From Bacillota bacterium (lineage in GTDB: Bacteria > Bacillota > Clostridia > Saccharofermentanales > Fastidiosipilaceae), in contig JAEZWR010000067.1 of the NCBI GenBank assembly GCA_023420115.1, positions 62,001 to 126,000 of the forward strand: a stretch of DNA of 64,000 bases, written 5' to 3'. Shown in pieces: positions 44,971 through 53,317 of the stretch. The notes under the pieces were generated by a model. The model saw nothing but the letters and a program-made list of their open reading frames with translations, did not search any database and had not been told where the DNA came from. The position numbers and the translations under genes are program-made. How positions within the stretch are numbered: position 1 is the stretch's first letter; every line of letters begins with the position of its first letter.

Positions 44971-46584
44971 ATGAATATAAGAAATAAACATAGCAACTGT
45001 GTATCTTTTCATTCAACTGTTGAAAATAATATAAAAAAGTATGTAGAATTATCCGAGCACTACTCAAAATTCTATATATCTATACCTCTGCTTAAATTTG
45101 ATGATAAGAACAATAATCTTGAAATGCGATTTATCTATCATATTGAGAATCTTTCTTCTTTCTCACATTCGCTCACATTTAAATTAAGCATAGATGATAT
45201 CAAGACCCTGTCATCCCAAAGTTCAGAGTATAAAAAAGAATTGATCAATTTATTAAATTCTCTCGCCCTTATTGAAGCAATTAATTATTGGAAACTTTGT
45301 GCCTCAAAAAATATATTTTTATCATTCGATTTAAGTGATAATGAACTGAAATTCTACATAGATGTATATAAAAAAGGTTTATCAGAATATTGCTATAGAA
45401 ATGGACTTTTTAATGATGAAATAAATTTTAACGATAGCTTCGTCAATTTTATTCCTGCATCAAAAATTGAAGATAAGACAAGTCTAGATCTCAAAAATAT
45501 TTTTGAAAATAATGAAATCTATAATAATTTACTAGATGATGGCTACGTTAAAGTAGATAAATTTTTCACTATTACGCCGAAGCTAAAGTCAAATTCTTCA
45601 AGGGCGAAATATGCTTCTGTAATGGTACCTGTAGGTGGTGGCAAAGATTCTATTGTTAGCTTAGAATTACTCAGAAACTATCCCAATGGAATATATTCAT
45701 TTAGGCTCAACAGCAATCAAGCAGCAAAAGAGTGCGAAAATTTAGCATCTATTCCAAATGATAAAAGATTAAATGTCATAAGAAAGATTGATTCGAAACT
45801 TATCGAGTTTAATAATCAATCATTCTTAAATGGCCACATACCATTTTCTGCAATCTTAGCTCATATAGCTTTTGTTCAAGCAAAATTTAAATTTATAAAA
45901 TATATTGCTCTTTCTAATGAGTCATCTGCTAACAGCTCCTATGTATCTGGACTTGATGTCAACCACCAGTGGTCAAAGAGTTACGAATTTGAAAATAAAT
46001 TCAGGGAGCACGCATTAAGATATTTTGATTCAGAAATAGTCTACTTCAGTCTTTTAAGGCCTTATAGTGAATTGAGCATTGCAGGTCAATTCAGTAAATA
46101 TACTGAGTATCACAAAATATTCAGATCCTGTAATTTAGGCTCTAAAAATAATGCTAATAGTTGGTGTGCTAACTGTGCTAAGTGCTTATTTGTTTTTATA
46201 ATCATATCGAGCTTTATTTCTTTTGATGAGGTAATATCTATATTTGGAAAAAACCTACTAAATGATAGTTCTCTAAGAGATGACTTTGAAAGACTTTGTG
46301 GCAAAATACCAGTTAGACCATTTGAATGTGTCGGCGAAAGCAACGAAGTTCGCTATGCGCTTTTTGTTTTATATTCTAAACTGAGCCAAAATAACGAAGA
46401 TATTCCTTTGCTTCTTTGTGAATTTATTTCAGATGTCAAAAAAGGTCTGTATGACGATTTGTGCTATGAAAATGAGAAATTAAGATTCATATCAGATATT
46501 CCGAAAGGAAACTTAAATTTTCACACTATTCCTGATGAATTTATACCATACTCGAAACAAATTCTTGAGGAAATGATATTTTAA
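44971..46584 (+). CDS. murL: MurL-like UDP-MurNAc-L-Ala-L-Glu epimerase
   Basis: MurL, known from Xanthomonas, inverts the terminal L-Glu of UDP-MurNAc-L-Ala-L-Glu to D-Glu in an ATP-dependent reaction, replacing glutamate racemase. The protein has a PP-loop, VPVGGGKDSIVSLELL (at about residue 222), then the MurL-type blocks YIALSNESSANSS, DVNHQWSKSYEFEN, YFSLLRPYSELSIAGQFSKY, IFRSCNLGSK and the cysteine cluster WCANCAKCLFVF, then IPVRPFECVGESNEVRYAL. The N-terminal 200 residues are less conserved. The frame opens at 44950; the ATG at 44971 after GGTGA is preferred and is ten bases past the fucosidase stop. The MurD-type ligase follows 30 bp downstream, as expected for a MurD2-MurL pair. The family call rests on recalled motifs, not a search. 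Confidence 0.82.
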   Translation: MNIRNKHSNCVSFHSTVENNIKKYVELSEHYSKFYISIPLLKFDDKNNNLEMRFIYHIENLSSFSHSLTFKLSIDDIKTLSSQSSEYKKELINLLNSLALIEAINYWKLCASKNIFLSFDLSDNELKFYIDVYKKGLSEYCYRNGLFNDEINFNDSFVNFIPASKIEDKTSLDLKNIFENNEIYNNLLDDGYVKVDKFFTITPKLKSNSSRAKYASVMVPVGGGKDSIVSLELLRNYPNGIYSFRLNSNQAAKECENLASIPNDKRLNVIRKIDSKLIEFNNQSFLNGHIPFSAILAHIAFVQAKFKFIKYIALSNESSANSSYVSGLDVNHQWSKSYEFENKFREHALRYFDSEIVYFSLLRPYSELSIAGQFSKYTEYHKIFRSCNLGSKNNANSWCANCAKCLFVFIIISSFISFDEVISIFGKNLLNDSSLRDDFERLCGKIPVRPFECVGESNEVRYALFVLYSKLSQNNEDIPLLLCEFISDVKKGLYDDLCYENEKLRFISDIPKGNLNFHTIPDEFIPYSKQILEEMIF

Positions 46585-46614
46585 CCAATTTAAACGATTC
46601 ATTTGAGGTGAAGT

Positions 46615-49182
46615 ATGTCTGAGTCAGCTATAGATAAAATCATTTTATATTTAAAAGAAAAAAAGATCTTGATATATGGACTTGGAAGAGAAGGCCTCGC
46701 CAGTCTTGATTTTATATCGAAGCATTTTAATGAACTCTCCTTAAAAAAATTAGCTGTTTTGGATTCTAATATGGACAATTATGATAAAGTTCCAGAACTT
46801 CCTAATATTATTTTTGAGTCAAATAATGAGAATATTACTGATATATTGAGAAGATATGATATATGTATAAAATCTCCAGGAATATCTTTTGCCCATCTAA
46901 GAAGATTAGATGATAATATTCAATATCTCGAAGATGCAAAAGATTGCGAAATCACTTGCCAAACAGATTTATTCCTAAGGTTTAGCGATATGCCTAAAAT
47001 AGCAATTACTGGTACCAAAGGCAAAAGTACAACTACAAGTCTTATACATCATCTTCTAAGTTTCAATTCACTTCCCAGTCATTTGTTAGGAAATATTGGT
47101 ATACCTGTATTTAATGAAATACATTCAGGTAAAGAAGAAATAGCAAGTATAGAACTTTCTTGTCACCAATTAGAATTTTCAAAAGCTTCCGCAAATATAT
47201 CGATACTCACTAATTTATATCCAGAACACTTAGATCATTATCCTGATTATGATTCTTATTGTTTGGCTAAATTAAATATTGCTAAATTTCAAAATTATGA
47301 TGATTTTTTTATTTTCCGCTCTGATGATTCTAAAATTTTAAATAAAATTTCAGAATTAAGTAACAGATTTAGTGATTTCAAAGCTGTGAAAGTAATTTTT
47401 AGTAACAATAGAGAAGCGTTGAGTTCAGACTACTTATCGAAGTTTGGCTTAGATGATACACATAGAATTGTTAAAATTTTGCTTAACTCAAATAAGCTTT
47501 ATATCGATTATACCGAAGATATTGAAACGAACTTAAAGAAATTTAATAGCAGGGGAACTGCTTTTTTATCTGAATATAAAATTGAACAAGCTAATAATTG
47601 TAAGGGTGAGCATATGTTGATGAATGCTGCAATGGCCTCATTTGTCGCTATAATGTTCGGCTTAACCCAAACTGAAATCTTATCTGGACTATCTAGTTTC
47701 GAATCTTTAAGTCATCGATATGAATATGTTGGTAGATTTGATGGAATTGATTTTATTAATGATTCAATAGCCACTATTCCACAGGCAAGTAAACTAGCAG
47801 TTGAAAATTGTGCTAATGCAGCTTGTCTTATCATTGGTGGTCAAGATCGTGGCATTGATTATTCTTTATTTCAAACTATCTGCAAAAATTATAAGCTCCG
47901 ACATATATTTTGTATTCCAGATGCTGGTTGGAGAATAATGAAAGAGCTACTCGACACAGGTGAATATCTGCTGTCTGAATATAGTTATGACAAAACAAGA
48001 CCACTGCGTTTTAAGATAGAAGTTAACAATCAAAATAAGTTATCGCCCACATCTATCAAGTCAAAATCAATACTTGAAGCTTTGGATGGTCCTCTTTGTT
48101 TGTATGCGGTAAACAATATGGAAGAGGCAGTTGATCTCTGTTTCGAACTCTGTCCTAAGGGGTCTGCTTGCATACTCTCACCAGCTGCAGCCAGTTACAA
48201 TCACTATAAGAATTTTGAAGAGCGCGGTGATCATTTCAAAGCTTTGATCAAAAATAATAATCCAATGTATAAACGAGCTTTGATTTTAATTAATCCTGAG
48301 TCTGGTCGTGGCCTGTCTGATGCTGATCTAGCTTCCATCGTCAACATACTAAGCAAGCACAATATACTTGCAACTATAAATATAAATCAGTATTCAAGAC
48401 AATTGTCCGATATAGTTGCTAATAAAATTGATGACTTTGATTTTATTTCCTGCTACGGTGGAGATGGCACAATGAAAGATCTTGCTACTGCATTAACTAA
48501 TATGAAAAGTGATAAGCCAGCTCTATATCTGCCCGGCGGTTCTACTTGTGATTTTGCTAAAAATATAGGTATTTCAAATAATCTTGAGCAGTCTTTGAGT
48601 TTGTTTTGGGATGGAGAATATGCTAAAGCTGACATCGGTCTAGCAAATGGAGAAGCTTTTGTATATATAGCAAGTTTTGGTGCTTTTGCTGATACTAGTT
48701 ATTCAACAAGTAGAGAACTAAAAAAGAATCTGGGTTCACTCGCATACTTTATAGAGGCACTTAAGTCAGTTGGGAAAATTGCACCGATTCATTGCAAAGT
48801 TAAAAATTCTGAAATTGATTTAGAGGACAATTATTTATTTGTTTCTGTTTCTAATTCTATTTCTGTCGGTGGAATTTTAAATTTTGAGTCTGAAAATATT
48901 TACATGGATGATTCTTATTTTGAACTTCTATTGATTAAGGCTAGTGATAATCATTTTTTATATCCCGGTTTAATAGCCAAACTTCTTCTCAATGACTATG
49001 ATCATGAGCTTATTGAAAGATACAAAGTAAAATCTGTAGACTTCTTTTTCGATGAGCCTGTAGCCTTTACTTTAGATGGTGAGTTTGCAAGACAAAGTAA
49101 ATCCTGGCATATCGAGGTAAAAAATAAGGCATACTCAATTATGGTTCCCCCAAATAATCCTTATTTTAAAGACTCTCACTAA
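46615..49182 (+). CDS. murD: MurD-type ligase fused to a diacylglycerol/lipid kinase
   Basis: Residues 1-545 form a Mur ligase: GLGREGLASLDF at the start, KSPGISFAHL, the ATP loop GTKGKSTTT at residue 133, LSCHQLEF, NLYPEHLDHY, DSIATIPQAS, GGQDRGIDYS and the end block ILSPAAASYNHYKNFEERGD, all MurD-like. Paired with MurL it most likely adds L-Glu to UDP-MurNAc-L-Ala (MurD2 activity). From Met551 a complete DAGK-catalytic-domain kinase follows (YKRALILINPESGRG, GGDGT at 615-619, LPGGSTCDFA, FTLDGEF), as in DgkB/YegS. The two parts abut with almost no linker and no stop, so this is a true in-frame fusion unless a sequencing error removed a stop. GAGGTGA precedes the ATG. Normal MurD is about 450 residues; the N-terminal part has an insert around residues 255-325. 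Confidence 0.88.
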   Translation: MSESAIDKIILYLKEKKILIYGLGREGLASLDFISKHFNELSLKKLAVLDSNMDNYDKVPELPNIIFESNNENITDILRRYDICIKSPGISFAHLRRLDDNIQYLEDAKDCEITCQTDLFLRFSDMPKIAITGTKGKSTTTSLIHHLLSFNSLPSHLLGNIGIPVFNEIHSGKEEIASIELSCHQLEFSKASANISILTNLYPEHLDHYPDYDSYCLAKLNIAKFQNYDDFFIFRSDDSKILNKISELSNRFSDFKAVKVIFSNNREALSSDYLSKFGLDDTHRIVKILLNSNKLYIDYTEDIETNLKKFNSRGTAFLSEYKIEQANNCKGEHMLMNAAMASFVAIMFGLTQTEILSGLSSFESLSHRYEYVGRFDGIDFINDSIATIPQASKLAVENCANAACLIIGGQDRGIDYSLFQTICKNYKLRHIFCIPDAGWRIMKELLDTGEYLLSEYSYDKTRPLRFKIEVNNQNKLSPTSIKSKSILEALDGPLCLYAVNNMEEAVDLCFELCPKGSACILSPAAASYNHYKNFEERGDHFKALIKNNNPMYKRALILINPESGRGLSDADLASIVNILSKHNILATININQYSRQLSDIVANKIDDFDFISCYGGDGTMKDLATALTNMKSDKPALYLPGGSTCDFAKNIGISNNLEQSLSLFWDGEYAKADIGLANGEAFVYIASFGAFADTSYSTSRELKKNLGSLAYFIEALKSVGKIAPIHCKVKNSEIDLEDNYLFVSVSNSISVGGILNFESENIYMDDSYFELLLIKASDNHFLYPGLIAKLLLNDYDHELIERYKVKSVDFFFDEPVAFTLDGEFARQSKSWHIEVKNKAYSIMVPPNNPYFKDSH

Positions 49183-49291
49183 TTTTTTTATTTCAATTAG
49201 TAGGCAATAATTAAGTTGATAATAAATGAATTAGACTATTTATAGTCGCTTTTTCAAATTTGTTTATTGAATCAACAATTAGAGGATATTG

Positions 49292-51055
49292 ATGAGTACA
49301 AATAATATAGATAAATATATTTTCAAAGGAAATTACGTCCAAATTTCTGATATTAAAATTAATGTTGCATTATCACATGATGAAGAAATTGAGTTTCTAG
49401 AAGAAAAACTTAAGAAAATTTTAAAGGTAAAAAATAAGTCTGCCTTACCAGAGTATGTTATTCGTAGACGCTCAATAGATGCTAGAAAAGGCGTGCAAAT
49501 AATATTTTCAGTCTTAATCAAAGAAGATGATCTTTCTCAAAGTAAAAAGAATTATCTTCTTAGGAACAAATTTGCAAATAGGGTAAGTTATCCAGAAAAA
49601 ACTCATGAAGATGCTTTTTACGTATATCATCATGCAATTTCGCAGGGCACTTTTAGTACTGATGATAACTCATCTATTAATATTACTTCGCACAGAATCA
49701 CTTCAACATTAATTACGGAAAAGAAAATAAATGCTGTAGTAATAGGCATGGGACCTGCTGGTCTATTTGCCGCTCTTGAATTGGCTAGATCTGGATATCC
49801 GCCAACAATTATTGAGAGGGGCAAGGCAGTTGAAGATAGGCAAATTGATTTTAATTTATTAAGGGAAAAAGGCATTCTTAATCCTGAATCGAACGCTCAA
49901 TTTGGTGAGGGCGGTGCTGGCACTTTTAGTGATGGCAAGTTAACAAGTAGAATGAAAAATTCATATGTCGATCTTGTTCTAAGAAACTTTGTCAATTTTG
50001 GTGCCGATGAAAGTATTCTCTATGATCAAAGGCCCCATATGGGTAGTGACTGTCTGCCACATATTCTTAAGAATTTGCGCCATGAACTACTTAAACTGGG
50101 AGTTAAAATTTTATTTTCTACTAGAGCTGAGGGTCTACAATTCAGTGATGGCAAGCTCACAGCAGTTAAAACAAATAGAGGGGAAATCAAATGTAATCAA
50201 GTTATTGTAGCCATAGGTCACAGTGCCAGAGATAGCTATGTTAACTTCTATAATAATGGGCTTATATTAGAGAATAAACCTTTTGCCATGGGCTTTAGAA
50301 TAGAACATCGGCAAGAATTTATAAATAAACAACAATATGGGAAGTATTTTAACAGTCCGCTTCTCGGTTCCGCAAACTATAGCGTTGTAGTACATCCCTT
50401 TAAAGAAGAACTACGACTAAAGGAGGAAAAAGAGAGAGCCATATATAGTTTCTGTATGTGTCCTGGTGGTGAAGTTATTCAAGCTTCTAGCTTCCCAGGT
50501 ATGTTATGTGTTAATGGAATGAGTAATCTAAAAAGAAATTCAGGAATAGCAAATTCAGCTCTTCTTTGTAGCATAGATGAAAGAGATTATGGTGATGAAT
50601 TATTTGCCGGAATGAAATTCCAAGAGAGAATTGAGAAAATATGCTTCAAACTGGGTGGCAAAAACAACTATGCCCCAGCGGAATTATGCGAAGATTATCT
50701 AAATAAAAATACATCTGGTTTTGGCTTTGCGGATTTCTCTTCAACATTTAAACCCGGTCTTAAATTCGTAGATTTACACCAAGTGTATCCGAAATATATT
50801 AATGATTATTTTATTGAAGGACTTAAACTCATAGATAATATCTATCCAAATTATTCTAAAAATGCATTACTTATAGCTGCTGAAACTAGAAGTTCTGCTC
50901 CATTAAGAATGATACGAAACAAAGAAACACTAGAATCGATTGGGCTTGAAGGAGTATATCCTGCAGGCGAGGGAGCAGGTTATGCAGGGGGAATAGTAAG
51001 TTCTGCTGTAGATGGTATAAAGGTATCTCGAGCACTTATTGACAAATGGAAATAA
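49292..51055 (+). CDS. FAD-dependent dehydrogenase-like protein, COG2509 type
   Basis: This is a flavoprotein of the uncharacterised COG2509 group. About 130 N-terminal residues of ferredoxin-like or unknown fold are followed by the FAD motif VVIGMGPAGLFAALELA, then PTIIERGKAVEDRQ, QFGEGGAGTFSDGKL, ESILYDQRPHMGSDCL, VIVAIGHSARDSY, FRIEHRQEFIN, CMCPGGEVIQASS and the closing VYPAGEGAGYAGGIVSSAVDG. The substrate and electron acceptor are unknown. A TTG at 49289 opens the frame; the adjacent ATG at 49292 after AGAGGA is preferred. It lies 109 bp after the MurD-kinase fusion and may share its transcript. Length 588 is slightly above the usual 530-560. Confidence 0.86.
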   Translation: MSTNNIDKYIFKGNYVQISDIKINVALSHDEEIEFLEEKLKKILKVKNKSALPEYVIRRRSIDARKGVQIIFSVLIKEDDLSQSKKNYLLRNKFANRVSYPEKTHEDAFYVYHHAISQGTFSTDDNSSINITSHRITSTLITEKKINAVVIGMGPAGLFAALELARSGYPPTIIERGKAVEDRQIDFNLLREKGILNPESNAQFGEGGAGTFSDGKLTSRMKNSYVDLVLRNFVNFGADESILYDQRPHMGSDCLPHILKNLRHELLKLGVKILFSTRAEGLQFSDGKLTAVKTNRGEIKCNQVIVAIGHSARDSYVNFYNNGLILENKPFAMGFRIEHRQEFINKQQYGKYFNSPLLGSANYSVVVHPFKEELRLKEEKERAIYSFCMCPGGEVIQASSFPGMLCVNGMSNLKRNSGIANSALLCSIDERDYGDELFAGMKFQERIEKICFKLGGKNNYAPAELCEDYLNKNTSGFGFADFSSTFKPGLKFVDLHQVYPKYINDYFIEGLKLIDNIYPNYSKNALLIAAETRSSAPLRMIRNKETLESIGLEGVYPAGEGAGYAGGIVSSAVDGIKVSRALIDKWK

Positions 51056-51079
51056 GTTATATAATATAGACAAGCAATT

Positions 51080-51163
51080 GCCGGTGTGATGGAATTGGCA
51101 GACGTAGTGGACTCAAAATCCACCGGTGGTGACACCGTGCCGGTTCGAGTCCGGCCGCCGGCA
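51080..51163 (+). tRNA. tRNA-Leu, anticodon CAA
   Basis: Acceptor GCCGGTG pairs with CGCCGGC; the anticodon stem GTGGA/TCCAC encloses CTCAAAA; a long variable arm is present (class II). CAA reads UUG. Confidence 0.93.
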
Positions 51164-51165
51164 AC

Positions 51166-51199
51166 AACTCTTTAGTTTATCGCTAGAGAGTTTTTTTTT
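51166..51199 (+). terminator. Terminator of tRNA-Leu
   Basis: A 10-bp stem with one T-G pair (51166-51175 with 51183-51192) followed by a run of T residues. Confidence 0.88.
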
Positions 51200-51458
51200 G
51201 CCAAACTATTAATTTATGTACATTATTGACGATTACTATTAAGGTTCATTATATTCTTTGAAGTTTTTATAACTATTTATTTGTGAGTTATCAGCCATTA
51301 AGCAAGTATGGATTAACATATCTAGCATATTTTGACTTAATTTATTTACCTTTTGATACATCATTAAGTAAAAATTTATTTATAATTAGCTTGCTTTGCA
51401 AATTTGCAGAGCATAATTTTCTACTACAGTATTAATAAAGGAAGAAAGGACAATAAAA

Positions 51459-51716
51459 ATGTCATTAATTGCATGGTTAATTATTGGTGGTCTAGCAGGT
51501 TGGATTGCAAGTAAAATAATGAATCGTGATGCAGAAATGGGTGTTATCAAGAATATCGTAGTCGGTATAATTGGTTCATATGTTGGGGGTTTTGTCTTAG
51601 GCTTAATCACTCATACCGATGTAATCAGAGGTTTCAATATTGGAACTCTCATTACAGCTATCCTCGGATCATGCATTTTCCTCTGGATTTTGAATCTTAT
51701 TCAGGGAAGAAAATAA
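51459..51716 (+). CDS. GlsB/YeaQ/YmgE family small membrane protein
   Basis: This 85-residue, highly hydrophobic protein has the family pattern: IAWLIIGGLAGWIASKIM at the start, a Gly-rich second helix VVGIIGSYVGGFVLG, and a third helix ending in LIQGRK. The family is often called transglycosylase-associated, but no enzymatic activity is established; several members respond to envelope stress. AAAGGA lies upstream of the ATG. It stands alone between tRNA-Leu and the Y-family polymerase and has its own terminator. Confidence 0.88.
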   Translation: MSLIAWLIIGGLAGWIASKIMNRDAEMGVIKNIVVGIIGSYVGGFVLGLITHTDVIRGFNIGTLITAILGSCIFLWILNLIQGRK

Positions 51717-51734
51717 GGTATAGCAAAAATCATC

Positions 51735-51766
51735 AAAAAAGGACTGGCTTATGTCAGTCCTTTTTT
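51735..51766 (+). terminator. Terminator after the GlsB-family gene
   Basis: A perfect 12-bp stem (51735-51746 with 51755-51766) whose 3' arm ends in six T residues. Confidence 0.92.
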
Positions 51767-51897
51767 ATACCTAATCATTTTATACTCGCGAAAGTTAATA
51801 TTAATATACCAAAAGCAAAATTTGTATTGTATTGGTAATGAAATATGTTTCTCTGACGATAATTAATATATAAAAATTATATTTTATTATTTCATTT

Positions 51898-51933
51898 CGA
51901 ACATATATTTGATATACTTCGAACATATTTTCT
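51898..51933 (+). promoter_or_regulatory. Two LexA-like boxes upstream of the Y-family polymerase
   Basis: CGAACATATATTTG (51898-51911) and CGAACATATTTTCT (51920-51933) each keep the left half of the Bacillota LexA box CGAACATATGTTCG and a weaker right half. They lie 22 bp apart, two helical turns, and end 18 bases before the start codon, fitting SOS repression. Confidence 0.6.
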
Positions 51934-51951
51934 TTTTGTTTGGAGTTTGGC

Positions 51952-53235
51952 ATGAATTCATTATTAAATAATACTCTTTCACCATCCCTTGTTGAACAAG
52001 TTAACTCAAAAAATAAAAGGCATGAGAAAAAAATATTTATGCACATAGATTGCAATAACTTTTTTGCCAATGTTGAACTTATGTCTTATCCTCATCTTAT
52101 ATCTAAACCTGTAGCTGTAGCGGGTGATCCACGCAAAAGACATGGAATTATTCTAGCCAAAAATTCAATAGCTAAAAATTTTTCTATCCAAACAGCTGAA
52201 ACTATATATTCCGCTATAACTAAGTGTCCACACTTAGTTATTCTTCCTGCCAACATGTGGAAATATACACTAATGAGTAAAAAATTGAACTCAATATATC
52301 GTCGCTTTTCTTGTAATGTAGAAACTTTCAGTATTGATGAATCTTTTATGGAAATAAACTCTACATGGCATCTATTTGCAAACTCTCCCTTAAAATTTGC
52401 CAAAATTATAAAAGATGAAATATATAAACAAACTAAATGCACTGTATCTATCGGTATCTCAGATAATAAAATTCTTGCCAAACTTGCCTCAGATTTTAAA
52501 TCTGAAAAAGGAATATCTATGATCTTTTCAGATAAAATGAATAATCTCGATAAACTTCCAGTCGAAAGTTTAATGAATATAGGGAAGCATACTAAAGAGC
52601 TTTTGGAAAAATATAATATAGAAACCTTGTCTGAACTTCTAAGCTTAAACTCCGAATTTACATATACTTTATTTGGGAAATCTGGTCTTAATATAAAAAA
52701 TAATATCTCAGGACAGGAGATAAAAATTAATTCAATTCTAGGTTCTGATGACGGAACTGAAGAAAATAAAAGTATCAGTCTAAGTAGAACCTTTTCTAAA
52801 GATATAAGTGATTTTAAATACATAGACTTGGCCTGCAGATTTATTCTAGATTGTTTAACTAGAGAACTTAAAAATAATAATAGAGGTGCAAGAGGTTTGG
52901 CTATTTATATTCGTTTCTCCGATTTTGATGAAGCCCAGAAGCAATATAGTTATCAATATTCAAGAAATAAGTTCAGTGATTTTTTCTCTGATGCAATTAG
53001 TATATTAATAGATTTATATCGACTTAAAAATAAACCTATAAGAAAAATAGGTTTAAAATTATTTATGCTGTCTGAATTATCTTCAGATAACAAGCAAATT
53101 AATCTAGATGAGTTATATACAATAAATAATAGACCTACTAAAGAAACAAATTTTAAACTTGAGTACATCTTAAATAATATAAGAAATGAATTCGGTTATG
53201 ACAGTTTATTTACAGCTAGTCAGATATATAAATGA
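51952..53235 (+). CDS. Y-family DNA polymerase (DinB/UmuC type)
   Basis: Y-family polymerases copy damaged templates with low fidelity. The catalytic core starts IFMHIDCNNFFANVELM (first metal-binding Asp), continues with KPVAVAGDPRKRHGIILAKN and contains ETFSIDESFMEI with the D-E catalytic pair and TVSIGISDNKILAKLASDFK. The helix-hairpin-helix part lies in VESLMNIGKHTKELLEKYNI and the little finger domain fills the remaining third. The frame opens at a TTG at 51940; the ATG at 51952, six bases after GGAG, is preferred. It is closer to the DinB/UvrX-like Gram-positive group than to E. coli UmuC, but I cannot fix the subfamily. LexA-like boxes are just upstream. The foreign element begins right after this gene. 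Confidence 0.87.
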   Translation: MNSLLNNTLSPSLVEQVNSKNKRHEKKIFMHIDCNNFFANVELMSYPHLISKPVAVAGDPRKRHGIILAKNSIAKNFSIQTAETIYSAITKCPHLVILPANMWKYTLMSKKLNSIYRRFSCNVETFSIDESFMEINSTWHLFANSPLKFAKIIKDEIYKQTKCTVSIGISDNKILAKLASDFKSEKGISMIFSDKMNNLDKLPVESLMNIGKHTKELLEKYNIETLSELLSLNSEFTYTLFGKSGLNIKNNISGQEIKINSILGSDDGTEENKSISLSRTFSKDISDFKYIDLACRFILDCLTRELKNNNRGARGLAIYIRFSDFDEAQKQYSYQYSRNKFSDFFSDAISILIDLYRLKNKPIRKIGLKLFMLSELSSDNKQINLDELYTINNRPTKETNFKLEYILNNIRNEFGYDSLFTASQIYK

Positions 53236-53240
53236 AAAGG

Positions 53241-53267
53241 TAATCTTCCTTGGGGATTATTTTTTAG
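53241..53267 (+). terminator. Weak terminator after the Y-family polymerase
   Basis: An imperfect hairpin, TAATC with GATTA plus inner C-G pairs, followed by six T residues, directly after the polymerase stop and at the edge of the foreign element. Confidence 0.5.
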
Positions 53268-53276
53268 GGTAAAGAA

Positions 53277-53317
53277 AAAGCAGAGCGTGACGGGGTTTGG
53301 GTGTCGTGCTCTGCTTT
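53277..53317 (-). terminator. Terminator of the serine recombinase gene
   Basis: A 10-bp stem AAAGCAGAGC/GCTCTGCTTT (53277-53286 with 53308-53317) overlapping the recombinase stop; on the minus strand it is followed by a T-rich run. It is G+C-rich inside, already part of the element. Confidence 0.78.

Noticed and set aside
48240..48270. Suspicion that the MurD-kinase fusion is a frameshift artefact
   Set aside because: The frame is open through the junction and both domains are complete in the same frame, so an indel is not needed to explain it; only loss of a stop by substitution could be an error, hence it is kept as a finding to verify.
52092..52823. 243-codon frame antisense to the Y-family polymerase
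   Set aside because: Mirror frame of a well-supported gene; no start site and no family features.
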